Assembly: GCA_963926475.1 (NCBI GenBank)
Contig: CAWUXE010000002.1
Span: 264,405-328,404 of the forward strand
Direction: 5' to 3'
Length of the DNA: 64,000 nt
Origin: UBA2040 sp002384725
GTDB taxonomy: Bacteria > Bacteroidota > Bacteroidia > Flavobacteriales_D > Crocinitomicaceae
Shown: in pieces, positions 60,387 to 64,000 of the stretch
Layout of the letters: each line of letters opens with the position of its first letter
Position numbering within the stretch: the stretch's first letter is position 1
The notes under the pieces: generated by a model
The model's database searches: none
What the model saw: the letters and a program-made list of their open reading frames with translations, nothing else
What the model was told of the DNA's origin: nothing
Program-made: the position numbers and the translations under genes

Positions 60387-61258
60387 TACTGACGAAAAAA
60401 CTATCTTTTATTGTCCTACTGAGTTTGATTTCATACTTCTCTTTAGGTCAGAAATATTCCGTACACAAAAAAAATAAATCATTTTTGGGTTTGACCGGTG
60501 GAGTGAATTTCACGCTACCTTCGATTACAGATCGGTATTATATTTTGACGTCAATTGAAACAGCAGATGGCGAATTATTCGATAAAAAGTACGATAAATT
60601 CTTCCAAAACGGAGGCACTCAATTTGGTATTCATTACAGTTACAATTTCACGAATTCCATTTCTGTCATTGGCGGATTCGGTTATCAATCCGTTGGATTC
60701 AATTATTTCACCGACTATTCTTGGGTGGATACTGTGAACAATCACGAATTGAATCGTGAAATGCATCACCTTCAAAAGATTTCTTATTTCACCGTTCCCA
60801 TTATGGTGCGTTGGGATATCGTAACACGTGGACAATTGGTTCCGTTTGTGCAAGGAGGCGTTTTTATGAATTTCAGACACCAAGCCAAAAAATCAATTAA
60901 TTACGACAATACAATTGATGGCGAAGAAACCGAAAATGACCTTTCCTCCTCTTCCATCGTTTCCATTTCAGACTACACCCGAAAGTTCAACATGGGCTTG
61001 ACCGGCGGAATTGGCCTTAATTATTACACCAAATATTTCACCGTTGGTTTGGAAAGCAATTTCAGATATGGCTTTTTTAAAATCATGAACGACGAAACAC
61101 GTTATTCCGATTTGAATGGATTTGCCTTGCAATATTTGGACGTTATGGACCAAATGAGAATGAGTAATTTGAATGTTCAACTTTCGTTGGCAGTTCCTAT
61201 CGATCACTCCATTTCAACGAATATTCTCCGTAGAAAAAGATATAATAAAAAACGATGA
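60383..61258 (+). CDS. Outer membrane beta-barrel protein (PorT-like fold) of the DUF1501 operon
   Basis: 291 residues. Signal (TKKLSFIVLLSLISYFSLGQ), then strands with the OMP_b-brl_2/PorT-like pattern: SFLGLTGGVNFTLPSITD, TQFGIHYSYNFTNSISVIGG, PIMVRWDIVTRGQLVPFVQG, KFNMGLTGGIGLNYYTKYF and a C-terminal LNVQLSLAVPI. It is probably a small outer membrane barrel. Overlaps both neighbours by four bases (ATGA), so it is very likely co-translated with DUF1501 and the next lipoprotein. Confidence 0.8.
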   Translation: MILTKKLSFIVLLSLISYFSLGQKYSVHKKNKSFLGLTGGVNFTLPSITDRYYILTSIETADGELFDKKYDKFFQNGGTQFGIHYSYNFTNSISVIGGFGYQSVGFNYFTDYSWVDTVNNHELNREMHHLQKISYFTVPIMVRWDIVTRGQLVPFVQGGVFMNFRHQAKKSINYDNTIDGEETENDLSSSSIVSISDYTRKFNMGLTGGIGLNYYTKYFTVGLESNFRYGFFKIMNDETRYSDLNGFALQYLDVMDQMRMSNLNVQLSLAVPIDHSISTNILRRKRYNKKR

Positions 61259-62454
61259 TACGAAAAATGACTTCACCTAAATTTTTCTTTGGCCTTTTGT
61301 TTTTAGTAGCATTTGGACTTGTATCTACAGGATGTAAAAAAAAGGAATACAAACCCGAAGAGTCTTTCATTAAAGTCTACAACGACGATGACGGAAGCAG
61401 AAATTACTTCCCTTTGAGCATGCAACAAACAAGCGACGAAGGTTACCTTATTTTGAGTGCCTACAACGGTTGGAACATTCACCTATTGAAAACGGACAAA
61501 GAAGGCGACATGCTTTGGGAATACGATCTACCTTCTAAATACATCAACGCAGTTCCGACCTTGATGAAGCGAAATACGGGCTTGTACTTCGTTTGTATGG
61601 ATGCTGTTGGTTTACACACGTATGTTATGCAAGTTGACGAAACGAGCAGAAGCGCGGTTGAATTTCAAGAATTTCAACAACTAAAATATCCTTTGTATGT
61701 GGCCGATAACAGCAGCGCGGTTTACATTCAAAACTATGAACGATCAAGCTACAAGACCGGAATAACGAAGTTGAACGCTGCTATGGATCAAATTGAAGAG
61801 TTTGGGAGCGTCAACATTTTTACGGACGTAGAAGACAAAATAGTCGATCACTTGAGTTATACAGGCAAGCGTTTTCCTTTTCATGTGAGCGTTACTCCGG
61901 AAAACGATTACGTGGTGATGAGCGGATTCAATAACTATAGTTTCTCCACCGTTTTTCTAGATTCCGATTTAGATTTCTCAGGCGTATATAACGGTGCTGC
62001 TTTTGACGGAGGTTTGAATTCCATTCTCCCCTTAGGCGGAAACAAATTTGCATTGGCGCGTTTCTCTTTTTCCAATTTATATTACAACCCAAGTGCAACA
62101 CTCTCTCCAACGGCGATTGACATTGCCGAATCTATTCAAGCAGAAGGAAAAGCAGAATTGGACGCTGAAAGCCCTGTTTTAATTAAAAACATAGCGATTG
62201 AAGGAACGGAATACACCACCTATTTGGCCACAACAAAAAGTAACCAACTTCTCCTTAATTTTTACCAAAAAGGAAGTAACGTACTGAAAGGAACCAAGTA
62301 TTTAGGTCAAAGCGCGCCCCTAAAAGCATGTGATTTTGCCAAAACAACAGATGAAGGTTTGATGATTGCTGCGCGCGTAACGCTGATGAGCAGCTTCAAC
62401 CGTATTGCAACGATCAAGCTGAGCAAAGAAGAATTGGCAGCGATTGTTGAGTAA
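61255..62454 (+). CDS. Lipoprotein of the DUF1501 operon (unknown function)
   Basis: 399 residues; start at 61255 by ATGA overlap, ATG 61267 possible. The signal ends at the lipobox STGC (KFFFGLLFLVAFGLVSTGC, lipid Cys about 27). The mature protein is beta-rich with repeat-like blocks (MQQTSDEGYLILSAYNGWNI, LKTDKEGDMLWEYDLP, FAKTTDEGLMIAARVTLMS), reminiscent of a beta-propeller. I recognise no family. Last gene in the operon, followed by a terminator. Confidence 0.8.
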   Translation: MIRKMTSPKFFFGLLFLVAFGLVSTGCKKKEYKPEESFIKVYNDDDGSRNYFPLSMQQTSDEGYLILSAYNGWNIHLLKTDKEGDMLWEYDLPSKYINAVPTLMKRNTGLYFVCMDAVGLHTYVMQVDETSRSAVEFQEFQQLKYPLYVADNSSAVYIQNYERSSYKTGITKLNAAMDQIEEFGSVNIFTDVEDKIVDHLSYTGKRFPFHVSVTPENDYVVMSGFNNYSFSTVFLDSDLDFSGVYNGAAFDGGLNSILPLGGNKFALARFSFSNLYYNPSATLSPTAIDIAESIQAEGKAELDAESPVLIKNIAIEGTEYTTYLATTKSNQLLLNFYQKGSNVLKGTKYLGQSAPLKACDFAKTTDEGLMIAARVTLMSSFNRIATIKLSKEELAAIVE

Positions 62455-62510
62455 GAAATGTGTTTTGGTTTTGATGTATTAGATTGAACTATAACAGATC
62501 AATTATATGA

Positions 62511-62552
62511 AAGGAGCTTTCCAGATGGTTATTGGTAAGCTTCTTTTTCTAT
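62511..62552 (+). terminator. Terminator of the DUF1800-DUF1501 operon
   Basis: GGAGCTT and AAGCTTC pair (one G-U), with further TCC/GG pairing inside, followed by TTTTTC; about 58 bases after the last stop. Confidence 0.7.
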
Positions 62553-62585
62553 TTTACTGACAATATCTGGTTTATTCGCCTAAAT

Positions 62586-62859
62586 ATTAATTCATCAAGA
62601 ATAGTAGTTTTTAGAGTATTTGGAACTATTTTAGTGGCGGCTGTTGTGCTCTTCTATCTATTCATATCAAGTTTTATTCGAATCAAAATTAAATAGTTCT
62701 AATCAAATTCTCGAAAGATCTTTTGGGTGCGGAGCCGTAGACTCAAAACCTGCAAGTAATTCTATAGTTTATGCTGAAAAATATCTTTTTGGACTTGTGT
62801 ATTTGACCAAAATTGAATCAACAACACTCGAAAATAGGGTTTGGGTAAAAATAAATTAA
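62586..62859 (+). pseudogene. Possible frameshifted small membrane protein gene
   Basis: One frame reads INSSRIVVFRVFGTILVAAV then VLFYLFISSFIRIKIK and a stop (one membrane helix); a second frame from about 62644 reads YSYQVLFESKLNSSNQILER, SFGCGAVDSKPASNSIVYAE and continues to KIN at 62859. Together they would form a single-helix membrane protein with an outer domain, joined by a one-base shift near 62670. No good start codon is seen. Also possible that only chance frames are present. Confidence 0.3.
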
Positions 62860-62899
62860 TAAATTTACTAAAGTGCCTGACAACCAAAATGAATAAAAT

Positions 62900-63796
62900 A
62901 TGAATTTACTGAATAAACTTTACACAATTTTTCTGTCTGAATATGCCAAAAAGCGAATTGAAAAAACAATACTCTATGTTGCACTAATAGGATTTTTCAT
63001 TCACTTAATTTTAATTTACCTATCAAAATTAAACATCATTAATTTTCTTTCAGAATCAGAATTATTGAAAAATCCTATATCGGCAATTTACACACCATTC
63101 TCATTTATAATTATTTATGAAGTTTACTTATTAATCTATTATTTACCAAAGTCATTTACCACTTACATAACTAAACAGTATGAAATTATAACACTTATAA
63201 TAATTAGAAAATTATTTAAAGATTTGTCTACTCTTGAACTGTCATCAGATTGGTTTAATATAAAAGGAGATTTACAATTCACCTATGATATCTTGGCATC
63301 AATCATTCTTTTCTATTTGATTTATAAGTTTGTAAAACAAGGAGCTTGGAAATCGCAGACACCAAATGAAAATCAACTTAAAATTGAGAGCTTCATAAGT
63401 AAAAAGAAGATAATTGCGATTGTTTTAGTTCCAATATTTTGTACAATGGCTTTATTTACACTTTTTAATTGGACTTCTGATATCTCATTTACCTCAAATA
63501 ACTTACCCAGTTTTGAAAAAATTAATAATCTATTCTTTGATGAATTTTTTACCGTTCTGATATTAGTGGATGTCGTTCTTTTGTTAATTTCCTTCTTTTA
63601 CACAGATAAATTTCACAAAATAATTAGAAATTCTGGATTTGTAGTTTCAACGATTTTAATCCGTATGTCATTTGGAGTAAGCGGATTAATAAGTACAATT
63701 TTAATTGTAGTAGCTGTTCTTTTTGGATTAGCAATAATAACAATCCATAATAAATATGAAAAAAATACTTTGACTAACAATATATATAGAAAATAG
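62900..63796 (+). CDS. AT-rich multi-pass membrane protein, unknown function
   Basis: 298 residues with about six or seven predicted membrane helices (TILYVALIGFFIHLILIYLS, PFSFIIIYEVYLLIYYLP, ILASIILFYLIYKFVK, KIIAIVLVPIFCTMALFTL, FTVLILVDVVLLLISFFYT, FGVSGLISTILIVVAVLFGL). No family is recognised. The base composition is clearly more AT-rich than the genes to its left, so it may be recently acquired. Spacing to neighbours is large, so it is likely monocistronic. Confidence 0.7.
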   Translation: MNLLNKLYTIFLSEYAKKRIEKTILYVALIGFFIHLILIYLSKLNIINFLSESELLKNPISAIYTPFSFIIIYEVYLLIYYLPKSFTTYITKQYEIITLIIIRKLFKDLSTLELSSDWFNIKGDLQFTYDILASIILFYLIYKFVKQGAWKSQTPNENQLKIESFISKKKIIAIVLVPIFCTMALFTLFNWTSDISFTSNNLPSFEKINNLFFDEFFTVLILVDVVLLLISFFYTDKFHKIIRNSGFVVSTILIRMSFGVSGLISTILIVVAVLFGLAIITIHNKYEKNTLTNNIYRK

Positions 63797-63932
63797 GCTA
63801 AACAATAATAAAATAAAGGCTTTTGGCTCATTTCAGACTTTGTGCTTAAATGACAGTTTAGTGCTTCGAAATTGCCAACTTTTTTTTAGCTGCAAACCAT
63901 TAAATGGCTTTATAAACTTAAAAACAGAAACA

Positions 63933-64000
63933 ATGAAAAAAACTACATTAATGATTTTCTCACTTTTAATAGTGAGTTTAACTTTTGCACAAAGCAAAAA
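63933..64000 (+). CDS. Secreted protein, N-terminal fragment (cut by window edge)
   Basis: An ATG at 63933 starts MKKTTLMIFSLLIVSLTFAQ, a typical Sec signal peptide ending in AQ, followed by SK before the window ends. The rest of the gene is outside the window. Confidence 0.75.
   Translation, partial: MKKTTLMIFSLLIVSLTFAQSK

Overview
The window looks like chromosome of a member of the Bacteroidota, most likely order Flavobacteriales and possibly near Crocinitomicaceae/Fluviicola; the family-level placement is inference. Supporting signs are low GC, several TAnnTTTG promoter boxes, secreted proteins ending in type IX secretion (T9SS) sorting or gliding-associated CHU_C domains, SprB-type repeats, three large TonB-dependent receptors, imelysin lipoproteins, an NADP-type gdhA and a fused E1 alpha/beta ketoacid dehydrogenase. 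Coding is dense, in short runs on both strands. There is no phage, no CRISPR array and no intact insertion sequence.

Layout. 1-4.4 kb: end of a fumarylacetoacetate hydrolase-family gene, then a minus-strand surface-polysaccharide run (Gfo/Idh dehydrogenase, lipoprotein, sugar transferase), a DinB-like protein and a tRNA-His with its own promoter and terminator. 4.4-13.1 kb: a reductase, msrA, a large T9SS-secreted repeat protein, a PhnA-like protein, a class D beta-lactamase lipoprotein divergent from a von Willebrand-domain protein, and a cysteine desulfurase. 13.2-26.4 kb: TonB receptor, esterase, lolA, E1 fusion, gdhA, a 903-residue SprB-repeat protein, a DUF4197 lipoprotein, a nucleoside phosphorylase and cutC. 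26.4-31.6 kb: recQ, DUF1059, then beta-N-acetylhexosaminidase overlapping a BadF-type sugar kinase. 31.7-38.6 kb: a tight operon of DUF4856 lipoprotein, imelysin lipoprotein, HTTM membrane protein, TonB receptor and a Ser/Thr-kinase-like protein, probably for iron or another metal. 38.6-47 kb: barrel protein, broken tag, gamma-carbonic-anhydrase-like protein, FAD oxidase, fhs, a long PLP enzyme and a cold-shock protein. 47-57 kb: TonB receptor, a patch of dead genes, DUF2461, a glycosyltransferase plus epimerase pair, DUF2130, an IS3 remnant and a secreted GH16 glucanase. 57-62.5 kb: an overlapping operon DUF1800 - DUF1501 (T9SS tail) - barrel protein - lipoprotein. The last 1.5 kb is AT-rich with an unknown membrane protein.

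The two most system-like regions are the 31.7-38.6 kb metal-uptake operon and the 57-62.5 kb DUF1800/DUF1501 operon. A second theme is gene decay. Reading the gaps by eye recovered remnants of a TolC-like exporter, a YdeI/OmdA-like gene, a TonB-like protein, hemolysin III, a tricorn/PD40-like protein and an IS3 transposase, plus a tag gene split by one in-frame TGA. A third theme is short heptad-like repeats of unrelated sequence in several gaps. No database search was possible, so family names rest on motif recognition.
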